Source: Volvariella volvacea V23 (Eukaryota > Basidiomycota > Agaricomycetes > Agaricales > Pluteaceae). Taken from it: a stretch of 64,000 nucleotides of DNA. A model generated the notes under the pieces. The model was not told the origin of the DNA and ran no database searches. It worked only from the letters and a program-made list of their open reading frames with translations. The first letter of the stretch is position 1; the number at the start of each line of letters is the position of its first letter. A program made the translations under genes and the position numbers. Location: the NCBI GenBank assembly GCA_000349905.1, contig KB722768.1, forward strand, positions 168,505-232,504, written 5' to 3'. Of this stretch, positions 35,583 to 48,580 are shown one piece after another.

Positions 35583-38483
35583 TCATGGTGAATCCATAGT
35601 CAGGTCGATGACGTTAGGATCTACAACTGGGGCTGGCGGTGGCGGCGATGAAAGTGGTATCGAGAGTGACCTTGCAGGACCCGACTCGCTAGGAGTAGGA
35701 GTAGGTGGTCGGGGACCATCCTGGCTCATCTTGTCCACCACAAGGGGCTGTCGCACCTCTTGTGCAGGACAATTTGGTTGTGCTTGTACAACCGGAGGAG
35801 GTGGCGAAGGAAGCGTTGGCGAGGGCTGGTATTCCCATGGAGGACCATCGCTCGAAGCCGGTACAGCTTCTGGGCGAGCTTGAACAGAGGAGGACCTAAG
35901 TTCCTGCTTGTCAGCACTCAACGTTCTAACCTGCAACATTGGTGCCTGAGTGTACACGAGCGACATATTATTAGATCCTCCTCCATCCAGAATCGACATC
36001 TTAGGTCGTTTCACGGCCTGCACGCCGCCGCCAAGCAGCGTTCCATCGAAACTAAGCTTTCGCTTTCCGCTGGACCTATTTGGATCAACGGCAGGTCCTG
36101 CAGCCTGTCTACTCTGCTCGGTGTCAGTCTGATGATTCAAGTCGCGGCTCAACTCTGCTGGTGGATCCTCAACCGGGATCCGGCTTACCTGCACCCCACT
36201 GGCTCGGTCCTTACTCTGACTATCGCCCGGGCGTACTTGTTCTTTTCCCTGTTGACCTTTGCTGCTTATACTCGCCCCCGCTTGACCATCACTCCGGTCT
36301 CTCAGTTTTGCGTTTTCACAGAAAAACACCTTGCCCAGATTCGTCGCGATCGCCCATTCGTTTTTCAATCTCTGGATTTCCAATTCCTTCTTCTCCAGTT
36401 TCTGTTCCAGCTCTTTAACCTTCCCTTCTGCGTTATTGTTATGTACAGCAGTGCTCCAGCTCATTTGTTCCTTATCCCTTAGCAATTGTTCCCTGTCCCT
36501 CATTAATTGTTCCCTTTCCATTTTTAGTTGCTCCCTCTCCCTCTTCAGCTGATCATTCTCAGCTCCCGCCTCTCCCGCCTGCCTCTTCCATACCTCAACC
36601 TCCGCCACCTTCGACACCAAGCTCTGATAAACCGCCGACCTCTCCCTCTCCCTCTCCGCCTCCGCAGCCTTCAACTCCTGCAACTCCGACACAAGCAGCC
36701 TCTTCGACTTGTCCAGCTCCTGAGACAGCCTAACCAATTGCTCCACTTTCTGCCGATTAGAGCGTCGCTCTTCGTCAAGGAGCTTTTGGTGGTGCTCTTG
36801 TACCTTTTGGAGCTCGGCTTCGAGGTTTTGGCGGGTAGCGCTCCATACACGTTGGAGGAGGGAGGCGGCTGGTGCGAGGATCTGTTGAGCGACTGGAGAT
36901 CGGGATTGTTGGTCCGAGGCGGCCGGTTGGGCTGCAGCAGGAGCCGCGGCTGGAATGGGTTGAGGAGCAGGTGGGCTGTTTTGGATTTGTGTGTGGATGG
37001 TGGTCGAGGGAGCGGGAGGAGCGCTGAAGGATTGCGCGTTCTGATGGTAACCGTGAAGTTGGTTCCTTTGACTGGCGGCTTGAATTTGGGCTTGGAGATG
37101 AGGATAGGATTGAATGAGCTCCCGTAGAGCCTCTGCGTGAGGTGGTATATGGGGTGGTACCCCGGAAAATTGCTGAGCGATTTGAGGTTGGGTAGCGAAT
37201 TGAGTATGTGGCGATGGGTGGTAAGGTTGTTGTGGCGATGGATGATGAGGCAGCCGCGGCGATACAAGGTGAGGTTGGTGTGGCGGGGTCTGATACTGCT
37301 GCTGGGGCCGCGGAGCGATGGGCATATACGCTGGGTGTTGATGGGACATCGTCTGAGCTTGCTGGAGATGTGGTTGCACTGGCACAGTTGACTGTGGTAC
37401 TGAAGCGGGTTTAACCGGCTGTATGGCGCTCCCGCTTGTGGATGGGGGAGGTAATCCACCAGAAATTTCTGGATTTCTAGTGCGTGTCTGGACAAACGGT
37501 GATTGTTCTATGATTTCTGCCACCCGGGCCCTAATCGAGGGATTCGCAGCCACGAGTGCTCGAACTTGCTGTTGAAGCTCCTCTGACATTTCGTACAGAG
37601 GGGCAACAGCAGCAACAGGGGCAGCAGAAACAGAAACGGGAGCAGGAGGGGATGGTGGCGGTGGCGGTAGTTCCTGCACTTCCTGTGGTACGGGTGGTGG
37701 CGGAAGACTAGCCTGAGGTACCTGTGTGTCATGGGTGGGTGGGGCTTGCGGTGGTCCTATTGCAGCGACAATTCTCTTATGTTCATGGGTAGGAACCAGA
37801 GAGAAAGGGTTTCGGAAACCAGGAGGGTCATTTGGTGCCTCACTGGGAGGAGCAGGGTTGGGAAGGAGTGGATGGGGAGAGTGTAAGGAAATCGCAGAGT
37901 GAGGCTCGCTTGGCGAGGACGGGTATAGGAGGGTGTGGTCAGTTGGCGTGGGCTTATCCTGCTGGGTGACAGGTGAGAGGGCAGTGGTGGGTGGGTTGGA
38001 TGAAGCCAACGTAGGTGAAGATAGCGGAGAAATGTGAGCAGTAGTTGGTATTGTGCTTGAATCAGGGGATTGAGATGGGAGCGTAGCTGCGCTGACGGAT
38101 GCAGCAGGCAGTGCTGCGTCGAGCGTTGGATCACTTGAACTTGGTTGTAGAGACGATATAATTGGCTCAATTGATGACGCCACAGGTAGTTGCTGGGCTT
38201 CCATTGCACTCACGACTCTAAAGTCTGTTATTGCTCTGTGTTGCGGGATTTGCACAACTAGTGGGACGCCACCTCGGGACCGAGAGTGGACAAGAGAGAA
38301 GTGGTCTGCTGTACTTGCGACGATAGCCGTACTATTGTGGACGTTGGGAGGAGGATAGGCTGGGTGGTTCGAGTTGGAAGAAGGAAGCTGAGATCAATGT
38401 TGTGGCTGAGTCAGTTGGGTGTGTACTTTAGGAAAAAGTAAACATACCGTTTTTGGTCGATGCCCTTCCCCACGATAAGCCAT
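35583..38483 (-). CDS. large disordered coiled-coil protein with C-terminal SUMO-interaction-like motif
   Basis: Unrecognised protein of 946 aa. Two exons on the minus strand: 38448-38483 (MAYRGEGHRPKT) and 35583-38387. The first part is Ser/Pro-rich. The middle is Gln/Pro/His-rich (many QPH and PQQ pieces) around a short helical segment, QQVRALVAANPSIRARVAEI. Then comes a long coiled coil rich in Glu/Arg/Lys/Gln (for example REREQLKMEREQLMRDREQ), followed by a charged disordered region with a possible nuclear signal (SGKRKLSFDG, VKRPK). The last residues are VIDLTMDSP, a strong match to the hydrophobic-acidic consensus of SUMO-interaction motifs. A nuclear role is plausible but inferred. The 36-nt first exon is inferred from an in-frame ATG and canonical splice sites; the frame is open throughout exon 2. 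Confidence 0.75.
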
Positions 38484-38965
38484 CTCCATCGCCAGTACGG
38501 TGCGCGTTGCTTGACCTTAAATTTGGTGTGCAAGGTGTTTTGACGATCAGGCTGCTCGATGAGCGGACTTTTTTTGGCTCGCGATCGCGGCTGGCTGTAG
38601 TTTTACGCGTAGCAGCGTGGCGGAAAAAAGCTTTGGCCGCGGGTGTATGTAGGATGGCTCACACCTCTCTCAGACGCGACAAGAGGTGCAAGAGGAGCGA
38701 GAGCGAGGTCAACACGCGTCGACTCTATTCGGGCCTTGCTCATTGGGTACGTAAGTTGGCGAGCCTAATTAACGGTCGTGTATAATTAGATCCCCCGACT
38801 GGTGTGCTAATCACGAGTCATCCGGATGGTGCGGCCAGCTATTCTAGAATAATGACAGTCATTGGAAGCTTGAATATAGCGTGCTAATAGGACGGATACA
38901 TGTATCATACAACTTCCGCGAAGTTATGCACATTTAGAAGAACAACAGCCGCCGAGTGGGGATTC
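38484..38965. other. intergenic spacer
   Basis: Holds the promoter of the coiled-coil protein gene (-) and the 3' UTR of the alpha/beta hydrolase gene (-). A plus-strand open frame here resembles nothing known. Confidence 0.4.
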
Positions 38966-40332
38966 TCATCCACTTTCTCTAAATCCCTCAACAAGCCACG
39001 AAATAGTAACGTCCATAATCTCCCCAACATCAGGTTCCTTCCCTCCAGCAGCAGCAAAATCGCACAGCAAATCCTCATGGACTCCATTTTTCTGCACAAC
39101 CAAATCGACTCTCCCATGCCATTTCTTCAATCTCTCGCCGACGATTACTATACTCTCCTTCAAACACTCCAACTCGCCAGCTACGATAAAGATCCTTTCT
39201 ACAACATTTTGTGCACCCTTGTACCAATCTTCTGGGCTGCGCAAGGGATCTATGTATGGAATTCCGGATTCCGAGACGTCGACGAGGACTGCGCGACCCC
39301 ATTGATGGAGTCTGAGAAAGTTGATCGTGTCCGTTGTATTTGCAGGATGAGATCCATGGGCAAGACTTTTGTCGACCAACAACATAGTCCAAGGGGATAT
39401 CATATACATTCCACCAAGGCAACCATTTAGCGGAACCGGCGGAACATCTTCAAGTGGATGGATTAGGTGCGAGAGTAGCTGAAGCATGAGATTCGCTCCT
39501 GAAGAGTCCCCAATGAAATTGATATCTTCCGCTCTAGTTCCCGATGCGAGGAGGTGGGATAGGGCAGCAGAAATTTCTTTTAGCTGGCCAGGAAAAACTT
39601 TGTCTGTGATAAGTGCTTCAAGTTGATTACCAGTTCGTAAGGTCGTCAGTGAGTGTAGAATCTAATAATCAAGACGCACAATAATTCAAGACTGCAACGC
39701 CGACGTCCAGACCTTTGGCCTTGAGCTTGGCATGGATATACTCTAAAAAGTCCAACATGAAATCTTGCATCGGAACTGCGAACGCGCCCCCTGCAAACCC
39801 AGGCGTTAGCACATCCGACCTCACGCACGACGACACACCCCAAATTCCACACATACCATGACAATAGACAATCACCTTTTCCTTCCTCTTCTCCCCAACC
39901 CAAAGCAGCCTCGTATCTTCCCCCACCTCCTCAACCATATTCTTCCTATCTTCCTTCTTCTTCACCCAGACTTCGTAATTCTCCAACGTCGACTTGGGGA
40001 GCATATACTGGATTTGTTGGCTATTGAGTCGCTTTATGAGGAATTGAGTCGAGGTGTCGCTGAGAATGCGTTTCCATGATTTGAACGAGTTGTGTTTGGT
40101 GAATGGGGACGTTATGAGGCTCCAGATGAGTGCGAGGGCTGTAGGTCATGAATGGATGTTCAGAAGGAAATGAGAGTCAGATCGCGGGTGCAGATTGCAG
40201 AGCCATCTTTGGGGAGGATAACTAGGCAAACAAGCAAAACTCACGAAGCTGCAATATCGTACTAAAGACCTGAACCCGCTCCAAAAGAGTGACTTCTCCA
40301 AACCGTCTCCTGGGCGAATTTTGAGTCGACAT
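38966..40332 (-). CDS. alpha/beta hydrolase (hormone-sensitive-lipase-like fold 3)
   Basis: Serine esterase/lipase-type hydrolase. Four exons on the minus strand: 40245-40332, 39857-40138, 39680-39790 and 38966-39615, giving 377 codons (376 aa). The oxyanion-hole motif is HGGAFAVP at residues 123-130, restored by splicing intron 2. The nucleophile elbow is GDSSG (Ser198) and the catalytic His is in NGVHEDLL near the C-terminus. The third catalytic residue probably lies in the AGELECLKES segment. The join LNYSLITDKVFPGQL across intron 3 matches the family pattern (YSLAPEHPFPAQ) and decided the acceptor. The N-terminal hydrophobic stretch LALIWSLITSPF may be a membrane anchor. The natural substrate is unknown. 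Confidence 0.82.
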
Positions 40333-41337
40333 TGTGATAATTTGCAGGCAGAAGGACGAAAATAAGGGTCTCAGAAATAGACTTGAAGAACGCAGACGAG
40401 CACAAATTTAGATTTGGCCGTGCGCGAGTGGTACCAATAAATACAATGCCGAGGAGAAACCAGGGAGGAAGAGGAACTAGAATAGACCCGCTCTTTCGTC
40501 CGAGGTAGAGAGTAGTAAGGATAGGCTGGAAATGCACGGTCACAGGCGGAGCCTGCACGACCCACATAACACCTTTATATCATCTCGACACCCACGCATG
40601 GCGACAGAGAATCACGCTGACCCGGGTCGAACCCACTGGCACGAGGACACTGCCATCAAGTCGGAAACCTGCCAACGAACCATCTCTTTGGAGAAATCAA
40701 AGCAATGATCGAGGGCTTGGTGACCGGTACCCCCGAGCGGCGAGTCTTTGGGCGCGGGGGGCAGGGGTGCGTGCCGATGAGTGAAGTAATCCACTGGCAT
40801 GATCACCGTTGGTCGTCAGAGATGCCGATCTTCTTGCGTTGATGATTCAGGGTCATCATGTCAGTGGTGGCGTGCTTGGTTGGTTTCCGTTGGGTGCTTA
40901 CAGAAAGCTATGTGACTAAGTAGATGCTACATTTCAAGCTCTACACTCGTGTTGACGTGGAGCTAGTGTTCTTGTGGATAATATGCATGTGCCAGTGGTG
41001 TGTTGATTTGGCCGAATTATTGAATTAGGGCTGCATCATCATGCACATCCACACCAACTCGCTCGGCAGCTTCTATTATAGAAGGGGTACTGATGCCTAA
41101 GTCTGGGATGCTTGGGCAGCCGAGTCGTTCGCGGGTATAAAGCAATGGTTACATGATCATGCTATGCTATGAAACTATGAGTGGTGTCCTATCTGGTATA
41201 CATGCTATATGCTACTAATTAATTATTACAATATATCTATAATTAATGCATAAGAGTGTTCTAATATCCAATAAATCATACAAACCCGCAGCAGCATCAA
41301 CACTCCAAGGTCCGAGTCCGAGTCCAAGTCAGTCCGA
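40333..41337. other. intergenic, 1 kb
   Basis: Promoter of the hydrolase gene (-) and 3' side of the membrane-protein gene (-). No gene seen. A TTCGACC-like string on the minus strand at about 40624-40634 does not form a tRNA. Confidence 0.45.
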
Positions 41338-43877
41338 TCAACTAAATCCCCGCAGCCCTCCCCCTTCGTCCTTCTCCAGGTCAAGTACCACCATGGAATT
41401 CGGTTTAGGCGGTGGAACACCCTCCAACTCTAATCCTCTTACAGGACTCACACTCTTCATCGCTCTAATCGGCCTCCTAGTCCTCGTCCTACCTCGTTGG
41501 ACGCTGCCAAATGGGGTATTCTGCACCGAACGAGGCGGAAGTCCCGTTATGCTCTCCATCCCTCTCGTAGCCACGGACACGTCCCTCTTCTCCTTCACAG
41601 CATCCCTTCCGTCATCTGCTATACTCCTAACTGTGCCATCCGCGTGGGTCACACGATCTGTATTTGCTCCTTCGAATCTATTATTCATACTGACAGCACT
41701 CTTCCCGCCAATAATTCGACTCGGCCTTCTTGCCCCGACGTGTCCATATCGTTTAAGCGTGCGGAGAATCAGAAAGAGGTAAATCAGCCCCAGAGCGAAT
41801 ATGGCTGTGATGGCGATTCGAGTACCGAGAGCGCCTGATGGGGGTAGTGGTGGTCGAACCTCTGGATCAGCGGTGGAACCTGTTCTCCAGACAAAGGAGA
41901 AAATGGAAATAACAAAGAGGATCATCGCCCTGCCAAAGATAGTAACCGAAGACGAAAGCAGGAGTCAGCGAAGCGGAATCGAAGTAGAGTATATTATAAG
42001 ACGTACCATGACATCCAAACTCCTGGCATAGCAAGGAATACCCAGACGTTCCATAGTACAGCGGTTTTATTCTTCCCTGCCTCCTGCAACAACGCTCGTT
42101 GAAGTGAACCAAATTGGAGGGTAGTGAAATAAGGACCTACCTCTGCCCAACGTGAAGCACGAATCATGCTGCGCATAGTTCCGAACCGAAGAATATACAT
42201 GCAGCCATACGATAGACTCATAGTTGCGCAGACGAGTGACATCAGCGCCGGGGTCCGTGTTAATGGGTCTTCAGCTGCGCTTGGTACTTGGAACATCGTT
42301 AATATTGCCCTATCACGCATAATAAGTATCAGGGAAAACCTGAAAGAATAAATGACTTACGATAACAACAAAGCCGAAACAAGGTTAAGTGTCTTCCATT
42401 CTCGCAATAGCGAGTCTATGAACGCCTCCCAAGAATGCTTAAATCGAATCAACGCTGGAGAAACATATGCTGGCGTCCAATCCTCAGGTGAAGGGAGAGG
42501 TGCTGGAACGCCTAGACTAGATCCAGCCAACGGTGCAGCGGCGACTTGTGATGCAACTCCCAATCCAGTAGCAATACCATGTCTCGGCGATGCATCGCCT
42601 GTAACCCTCAATGGGTGGCTCATCGCGTGAGCTGTGCTGCGATTCAATGCCGCAGCGGCAGCGTCTGCTGCAGATGGGATCAAATAGCTTCCACCACCAC
42701 CACCACGGGATTCGATCATTCTTTGGATATCGGGTTTGCTCACTTCTGCGTCTTCGAAGATTCTTGCTACGCGGGAGAAGTACATCGCTGGCAGCCAGAG
42801 CAGGAAGTTGAGGTACATCAGTCTTGGAAGTGTTTCCGTAAGGAAGAGTCGAAAGTTTGCCATCGTATTTTGGGGGATGACATCCTCGCATTGCATCCGA
42901 CTAGATTGGGACGAGTCAGACGACGGAGGACTGACTCCTATCTCCGGGTCGGGGCTAGGTTGCCGGCGGATCGTAAATCCCCAATACGTGAACTGGAAAT
43001 GAGCGCGAATCTCAAATGGGTCGATAGGTATAAACGGTTCCTCGAAGCGGGAGGGTACTTCGTGTCGGTGCAATCCAGTGGAAACAGAGAGGTCATGGAG
43101 GAGTTGCCGAGGTGACCTAGTATGGTTATTTTGTGATGGCCTCGAACTGGATGATGGGGGTTTTGGGGGCCGACTCCGGTCCCGTTCGCTGTTGCCTCTG
43201 TAATGCAATTGGTAATCTGCACGTATGGATCTCGCTGCCGCAGCGCGCAGAGCAGCATCATGTACAACACCTAGTGCACCCTGTTGAGAAATGTATAGAT
43301 ATTGCTAAGCAAAGTACTCACTAATCCGGCTGCCAGGCGTGGTAGTTGGTAAAGACTGAGTGACTTCTGCAAAGGATACTCGGTGTATTGGGTCGTTTCC
43401 TGTGGAGCGTTCCGGTGAGATGTCTGGCGGTCGTAAGCGAGCTTGGAGATGTTGGATCCAAGATTGCGATAACGCTGGGGAGTCGGGCTCAGTGCTAGGA
43501 AGAGCTGGCATAGATATAGTTCCATCAAAGCTCCTCCTTTGCTTGAAACCCCGGAAGGGAGCTGTCATCGTGGGTGGTAAAGCAGATAGTTTATCTGATG
43601 CTGTTTGACGAGAAGATCCTTGTGATGGTGGAGAGTCCTCTATATAATGATGAGTCGACTTTAATCCAGAGTAGAAAACCCGCGTACCATGAGGTTTCAA
43701 GTTGTTGACATCCGGAGGTCCTGAAAGTTCAATCAGTCATTATGTCAAAATCAGAGTTATGGCATTACCTCCTTCCATTCTTGGGAAGGGTATGTCGTTG
43801 GCTGCGAATGGCACAGAGTGTAGATCGGCGAGATGAGACTGAGATAATGTGCTTTCGTCGTTGACGGGTGTACTCAT
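41338..43877 (-). CDS. polytopic membrane protein of unknown function
   Basis: Unrecognised multi-exon gene. Exon 1 is 43769-43877 (start MSTPVNDESTLS), exon 2 begins at 43720, and the last exon ends at 41338. Internal joins are approximate. The N-terminal third is soluble and Ser/Pro-rich. About six hydrophobic helices follow: LMYLNFLLWLPAMYF, LNLVSALLLS running into ILTMF, LMSLVCATMSLSYGCMYIL, VLWNVWVFLAMPGVW, ILFVISIFSFVW and IAITAIFALGLIYLFLIL. The C-terminal tail is Arg-rich and disordered, with SVQRGRTRTRRP. A stretch of Gly and Ala runs (GGGGG, DAAAAALN) lies between helices 1 and 2. The 48-nt piece with ends near 43640 and 43687 could be an in-frame intron. It looks like a basidiomycete-specific integral membrane protein. 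Confidence 0.7.
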
Positions 43878-46149
43878 GATGCAAAGCAAGGAAGATGAGC
43901 CAAGAGACAACGTTGGCCAGTTATATAAGTTGCATCTAATCACCGAGCACACAACCAGGTAACCCTTACCACACTGCCTCCTGCGCTGAGGTGCCGAGCC
44001 GCCAAAAGGGCTGTATCAACCACTTTTGTCAATCCTCGGTCCGCAAACATGAACTCGGATGACATAAGCTGACTAGGTGGAAAACTGGTCACGAATTAAA
44101 GGAAGCTTGCCCATGGCGACAATCGAGCAAAACCGGACAGATGTAGGTACTACCGGACGAAGAAATCCGCTAGCCGAAGATTGGGGCCGTTTGCAGATAG
44201 TGACGTTCCCGGACTCAGCTCCGAGGATCATTTTTTGTACGTGGTGCAGCTGACCGCGCCTTACGGGTGGGCATAAACAGCACCCAGAGTGCGGTAACGA
44301 CTATCACATCAACCTGCTCACAGACAGCTCAACATCCTGTAGACCAACTATGCACCCGACCAGCGCCTGGAGCACCCAAAGGAATCGAGATGTGCATCGA
44401 ACTAGCACACCGCATTCTTTCAGCTCCGGACTTCACGCCGCAATAGAATGATTTAGGGAGGTTAAGAGCATGGTGCTCAACGGAAATCCGGAATACTGCT
44501 TGTGATGGGGCGCCTGCTCAAGCTCAACCACTTTGGTGAGATGGGTTTTACTCACGTGTAGGATCATCGCCATCTCCATTGAGTCCTAGTTTCGAGGGTT
44601 TTTTCTATGACCGTTCCATCCATGGAAATTGTAAAAGCAGTACCAGCCGTGTTATCGCATCAACCACGTCCAAGCTTGCAAGTAACTCCAGCGAAAAGAT
44701 CGTGGATTCGAGGCCGCGACTTCTGGAACGATCTCATCCGCAGTAATAGATAGAAGAAAAGGCCGTAGATATATGAAATCCGTGTCGCATGGTGGTAGTA
44801 CTGCTGTGGTCAATGGCACGGCACTGGGCGTACCGCGGGGGAAAGTGTGGTCATATTTGCCCTCATTTGAACGACGGCCCGCACGGTCCCCGCCCTCTCC
44901 CGAGTGCAAGATGTTAGCTGTGTATTCTTGCCAAACTTGTGAACGCAAGGAATGTCACGTTCAGTCTCTACTAGATATTTTCTTCTCTCAGGCTCAGCCT
45001 AACCGGAAGCAAAGAGCAGTCATGCTGAGTAACCCATCGTGTCCCACCCACACCGCTGTTTTCCCCTTGCCTTTCGCTTGCAATCTCAATTTCAAAGGGA
45101 GCAGTTACTGTACTATCCTGTATCACAGGATGCCGCAGTTTTGTCTACTGCACCATTCTAATTTTTCTGAATCCTAACAAATAGCCGCACGTCTAGAACC
45201 TGAATCCCAAAATCAGCACTCTAACACGAGTTAGCACTGGCTAAACTTTGTTCAAATTATGGGATGGTATATTTCCCAAGAATAAATGGCAGAAATCTCT
45301 GATATCCAAAGTGTTAACAATAACACACGGGGGCTATAGACCTTGCTGATTCCACAGAAGACATCAAGTCAAGAATTGAGGCATACCTGGGAAACTTCAC
45401 TGTCATCTTTTCACGTTGCTTCGGTCATCCTGATGCTACGCATGAATCCCCGCGCATAACGGGTGACAATTATGTCCTGACCCACCGAATGTCGACGCTC
45501 ATCATCAAACCTCCTTTTTTAGTTGATGTCCTGTCCCTCTCAATGCCGACTGGTGTCAGACCATGTCGTATGTTCAATTCGCTGTCATAATCTTGCCACA
45601 AACTAAAATATCTACCCTGCACAGACTCAAGGATTATTAAGAGGGATGGAGGTACAGACCCTGTCGTAATCGGCAACAACTTCGTACGCTCTTCGTTCGT
45701 CAGATGTCTAAAGGGTCCTCATCAACTGAGAACTCAGCGGGATGCAAGAGAAGCTCCTGAGCCTGATTAAATTGTAACTCTGGCTTCGAGTTTTGACAGT
45801 ATCTTGGTTCTTTATCGCGCGTTTAGAAATCCAGGGCGATAGATGGGAGTCGACATACCCGAGCCTAAAATACTCACACTGGAATGGCGCACATCAAGAT
45901 TTGAATGCAAGCTGTCGAAATTGAGCGCCCGTCTGTGAATTATTGTCCACGGTGGGTGCATTGTGATACACAAAAAAGAACGAAATCATTGCCCCAAAAC
46001 ATCCGGCAGAGAGATGCTAACATGTACTAGTGCACGACTTTGAGCGGTGCGGCTGTCGCGGAAGATTTGCATAACGATCAAGGGGAATCGAGAACGATAT
46101 AAAGAGGGCACTTCCAGCGCAAATGTCGCCCCGGCGATTCAACCTCACA
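43878..46149. other. gene-poor spacer, 2.3 kb
   Basis: No supportable gene. The open frame 44773-45177 starts with ATG but has no motif and no splicing support. The right end is the promoter of the tiny secreted-protein gene at 46150. Confidence 0.4.
46098..46104 (+). promoter_or_regulatory. TATA box of tiny secreted-protein gene at 46150
   Basis: TATAAAG within GATATAAAGAGGGC, 46-52 bp before the ATG. It has the same core and spacing as the TATA boxes of the two duplicated-unit genes. Confidence 0.6.
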
Positions 46150-46439
46150 ATGTCTTTCAAACACACTATTCAACTTGCCATTGTACTTGGCATTGTTGCC
46201 CTTGCAGGCGTCTCCTCTAGTGCTCCAGCACCAGCTTGTACATTCACTGTGTTTCTGCTCGTTGTGCGGTTGGACTAACACTTGGTATTACAGGCCCGAC
46301 TGTTGAACCCGGACGTCTCGATCCCGCGTGCGGTCCAGTGGTGAGCTCAAGAGCTGTGTACTTATAGAATAGTCTTCAATTTTCAATCATCCTTCAGGGC
46401 CCTATCATCATAGACCCAGGCTTGTTGGGCAGCTCTTAA
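46150..46439 (+). CDS. tiny secreted protein
   Basis: Predicted 58-aa secreted protein. Exons 46150-46237, 46294-46340 and 46398-46439 (59 codons). The signal peptide begins MSFKHTIQLAIVLGIVALA and ends near SSSAPAPAC. Intron 1 is phase 1 and splits the Cys30 codon, with donor GTACATTCA, the same nine bases as in the gene at 29176-29476. Intron 2 is phase 0, also as in that pair. The mature part is short, with two Cys (CPTVEPGRLDPAC) and a Gly/Pro-rich tail ending GLLGSS. It is the dispersed paralogue closest in structure to the duplicated genes 15-17 kb away. Its role is unknown. The 29-codon exon 1 frame could be read through for 14 codons, but the splice model fits the relatives better. 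Confidence 0.55.
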
Positions 46440-48413
46440 GCTGCAACTATTCTCGAATTGATTGCGCAGCTTGAAGAGCAACCAGCTCAATGATATAGCA
46501 AGAACGTTTCCACTTGTGACCGTTTTCCTTGTTTTCCTAATCCTTACATCTGTAACCTTGAATTTGTCGCTGATAAATACGCAATAAAAAGTTGGAATTT
46601 TGGCAATTTGTACACTGTGTTCCGCCTCAAAGCTGCCATATTCTTTCTCATTTGCTTCTTTCTCGGTCTTCGTCGGCACCGTAAAACGGATTTCATACAG
46701 GCCTCAAACTTTCTAAATTGGTACCAGACGATCAATCTTAGCGATGCTGCGAGTCGTGAGACGAAGTTTATTACACTGGTAAATAACCGACTCATCTGGA
46801 CTTTATTTAGGTACGAGGTCATAGGGATCCCACCACATCTCTCCGACATTTGACAGCTGTGGGGAGTACTCCCGTCGGGGGTTGTACCTCTGCAGAAAGG
46901 AATCGACCCCTTTCACGAGAACTTGAGTCCTTTGATAGCAACTCCTTAATTGAATGGCAACAGCATATTGAAGGCATGCTTCTCAAGAAGGATATAAAAT
47001 CGCCTATCTAGATGTTTCGTGGCGGAATTCCCGAAATCCGAGGTGAAGACGCAATCAATTTTATAAGTACTGTCGTAGTCCATTGGGCTCACATGCCGAA
47101 TTTGGGTTGTTTTTGTCTTGCCCTATGAATAGGAAAGAAATGGCTTGGCATGAGAGTAAAGCCCCATTCTTGCCGGGTGTCAAGGGTGTCATACTATTAT
47201 GTGTGCAGAAACCTTGGAGCAAGATATGTGACTGAAATTCCTTAGCTTTTTTGCATACTAAGAAATAGTAAACCACCAGATTACTGTAGAGATAGTCTCT
47301 ACGCGCGAATTTACTACGTCGTTTATATGGGTAGGTATATAAGCTCACCGGCATCTCTCGGCTTGCTATAGGATGCTAACTGTGAGATATGGATTACTAT
47401 AATACCTTTAGTGATGATATCAGGTTCTGTCTATTTATCTGTACGTCCAGCATTGACATTCACTAACAATAATTCACGCGACTCGAAGACAAATTAAAGA
47501 AGCGAACCAAGATCCATGCTAGCGGATTTCTATCCCTTTCTTTCAAGTTTGCAGAATTCCTTCTCAGGCCTCCAAAATTCGTGCACGCCAAGAATGCTTC
47601 CAAAACACTATCACCTAGGAGTTGGAGATCCAGAGTTGGAAGCATAATGTGACAAGCACGGAGGCTGCTGCATAGCAGTGGTGCCTAAATTAGCATCGAC
47701 TCTGTGAATACCGCGTTGAACGTTAGATTGAGCCAAAATGCATCAGCGCCCAATACCTTTGTCAAGTTCGAACTCGTCCTCAAAACTTGACTTGATTTTT
47801 TTCCCCCACAGACCAGAGGACACATATTCATCCACCCCCTACCCCAGACCAAACCATACTCATGACCTCGTAGCAAATCCAATTTAAATACCCAAAATAT
47901 GTTGGGTATTAGCATTGTGCTTTCAAGAGCATAAGTAAATGTAAGTCAAGTCTCAAAATTTTGTACGCTACGTAGTTTCTCGGTTTCATTGTCTCGATGT
48001 CCCGTCTAGTTACAGTTCCGTCGCCTCCACCGTATACACTGCTTCTTACCTGTCTTGGTTAGTTTGTTTATACTTGTACTTTCCGAGGGGGCCCGTACTT
48101 AGCTACAGCCTTTAACAGAGTTTTAAAAAAAAGTCTCAAAATTTGTGGGTCTTTTCACCTTCCCTTTCTTCTCACTACCCTGTCAAACCCCTGACTTCAG
48201 AAGAGGTGAGTCTAAAGCTATCGCTACCACACAACCGAGAACTCCGAGTCTGAGGTCAAGCTAAGTGAGGCCAGGAAGCGATTCTTTACTATTCAGCCCT
48301 TGGAGCAAGAAGTTAAAGGCGAATCTCCCCTCTCAGGGGCATAGATGCGGCGTTAAGTACTAGATTGACAACGTCACAAAGGCAGATCCTATCTTCACTC
48401 ACCGCCCTCACCA
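46440..48413. other. gene-poor, AT-rich spacer
   Basis: No supportable gene. Several TATA-like strings (near 46997, 47333 and 47880) are not followed by a signal-peptide ORF. Confidence 0.4.
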
Positions 48414-48580
48414 TGTCCAAGAGCTCCGTTATATTTTTCCTCCTCCTTGGCATATCTTATGCAGGCGCTATGGTGCTACCGGCCGAGCTCATACTTGAAA
48501 GCCGCAAGTATAACGGTTCGCCCGGTATAGTTTCCGTCTTCGTGATTCTAAGGATCATTAAAAACTCATGTGGTCACTAG
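48414..48580 (+). CDS. possible tiny secreted protein
   Basis: ATG-initiated frame of about 55 aa with a strong signal-peptide start (MSKSSVIFFLLLGISYAGA). The part after the signal (VLPAELILESRKYNGSP) is short, and a GTATAG donor-like site follows at once. There is no clear TATA box and no Ala-Pro-Cys arrangement as in the five clearer members. It may be a decayed relative, a gene with exons I cannot place, or chance. Confidence 0.25.

Noticed and set aside
40600..40680. tRNA-like T-loop (GGGTTCGACCC on the minus strand)
   Set aside because: The flanking stems do not pair as a T-arm and acceptor stem, and no D-arm is found upstream.
44773..45177. 134-codon ATG frame
   Set aside because: No motif, no splice support, no related frame elsewhere in the window; composition not distinct from the surrounding spacer.
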